Positions 62,888 to 64,000 of a DNA stretch of 64,000 bases are shown here, one piece after another. Where the stretch lies: assembly GCF_037038585.1 (NCBI RefSeq), contig NC_092526.1:6162001-6226000 (forward strand), read 5' to 3'. Position 1 is the first letter of the stretch; every line of letters begins with the position of its first letter. This DNA comes from Patagioenas fasciata. Taxonomy: Eukaryota > Chordata > Aves > Columbiformes > Columbidae. The notes beneath the pieces are model-generated. The model was not told where the DNA came from, did no database searches, and saw only the letters and a program-made list of their open reading frames with translations. Position numbers and translations under genes: made by a program.

Positions 62888-63475
62888 TTATTTAAAATAT
62901 ATGTAGCAGTGCGTTGATGATATTTGCATATCATCAAGGTAGATGTCCCAGATGCTTAAATACAAAGTCTGAAGGATTCTTCTCCAAGAAGATTTTGTAA
63001 AGTTCTGTGGCTTAAACTGCACATTTCTTTTCCTCAGTCCTCTGAGATATAAGCACTTTAGCAGCAATAACCTTGTTAAGTCTTTTGAAAAAGTCTTTAC
63101 ATAACCTACAAAGACTCTTGAGTTCACTGGAGGGTGGAAGAACCTGGGAAAGCTGGTGGACCAGCTGTAAGCAATGGGATGTCCTGGAGCAAACTGCAGG
63201 GCTCCTCCACAGAAATAAGAATATCTCGCATTATCTGATTTGTATACTGTGCACATCCCGCCAACACCACATGCATAAACACGAGGGAAAATTCCAAAAG
63301 AAGTGAGGGGAACAGGCCAGCTAACATACCCAGGAGACAGTTTTAAGAGAAGATGAAATGTGAAGGAGCTGCTTAGACACTTTACAGAACGTAAACGGGA
63401 AGCCAAGTGGCAAGATACAACTAACGCTGTTTTCCTCAGTTCCATACCTGCAGTCACAGCAGCCACGTTTTTCAC
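62888..63475 (-). other. Unrecognised 195-codon open reading frame
   Basis: This is the longest frame in the window outside CR1. It opens with an ATG at 63473-63475 and ends with a stop at 62888-62890. The product would be basic and hydrophobic in patches, with several Cys residues and no domain, signal peptide or repeat that I recognise. It has no visible upstream gene structure. A frame of this length in 64 kb of AT-rich DNA is unusual but can arise by chance. A real exon, an old retrogene piece or chance all remain open. Confidence 0.2.
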
Positions 63476-64000
63476 AGCAAGATTAAGCTGTATCCTTGTT
63501 TACCAAAAGCAAGAATTCTGTACAAATAATAAAAATCATGGCCCAGCAAGTTTTCACACTTAGAAATTATGCTAGGTTTTCCCTAGCTGAAACTGACTCT
63601 TCAGATTTCCTCTGCAGAGTGTTTGGGGAAAATGGACACCTTATCTCCACCGTGACTCTAATTCTTTTAAAAATTCTAATTATGCTTTAAAAAGGAACCT
63701 TAATGATTGGATCTCCCCATTCCTGAAATCATAATTTTTCTGCTATTATTAAATAAAACACAAAAAAAGGATTGCCTAACTCTTTTCCATATATATTTGG
63801 CCTATCTGCAAAATGTAATTCCTAAAAGGACAGTTTAAATCTGTTTTCCTCACCAGTGTTTTTTTTCAGAAATCAGTTCTTGCAAAGCATAAATGTGCAT
63901 AATAATCCACTCGGATGAATAAGCAGTCAAAACAATTAGGAGTGAACAATGTCATGCCGTTGCCATAGAAGTGACATAGTCATGTTGCAGACTAACAGGT
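63476..64000. other. Unassigned end of window
   Basis: AT-rich sequence with short frames only; nothing is recognised. Confidence 0.5.

Noticed and set aside
1..64000. tRNA or rRNA genes, CRISPR arrays, operons, phage or bacterial systems
   Set aside because: None was seen on reading. The repeat content is avian and nothing indicates a prokaryotic origin.

Overview
This window looks like intronic or intergenic DNA from a bird. By eye it is AT-rich, with no operon-like gene packing and almost no long reading frames. The recognisable repeats are the standard avian set: chicken-repeat-1 (CR1) LINEs with their typical 3' tails, and LTRs of the avian ERVL-like type. I could not identify any conserved cellular protein-coding gene, rRNA, tRNA, CRISPR array or bacterial-type regulatory element. 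I found no new biological system. What can be supported is a layered record of mobile-element insertions plus a few unexplained structures.

Layout. Positions 1-13161 are mostly unassigned single-copy-looking DNA, with a CR1 3' tail at 2388-2485, a probable ancient vertebrate interspersed-repeat fragment at 5519-5612, and several simple repeats. At 13162-13332 and 15087-15257 lie two direct copies of a 171-bp sequence of unknown family, the same length and about 92% identical by my hand alignment. An ERVL-like solo LTR in plus orientation follows (16118 to about 16900). A second one in minus orientation spans 20400-20922 and is flanked by a near-perfect 5-bp target duplication. Old CR1 relics lie near the second LTR (19775-19880 and possibly 21228-21290). 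Further short CR1 tails occur at 23912-23972 (minus), 28210-28280 (plus) and 40830-41008 (plus), and a longer minus-strand copy at 60093-60537. A complete 226-bp mariner-type MITE with terminal inverted repeats and TA duplications is at 44680-44905.

The main feature is at 49655-52477: a 5'-truncated 2.4-kb CR1 inserted inside an older CR1 3' fragment, with an apparent gtgacctt duplication at the junctions. The inner copy still shows the end of the endonuclease domain, the reverse-transcriptase signature motifs and the complete C-terminus of ORF2. It is dead: the frame shifts three times and there are two in-frame stops.

The remaining long reading frames, including a 195-codon frame on the minus strand near the right edge, have no recognisable domain. 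They are reported only as candidates. The elements do not work together as a pathway; each is an independent insertion.
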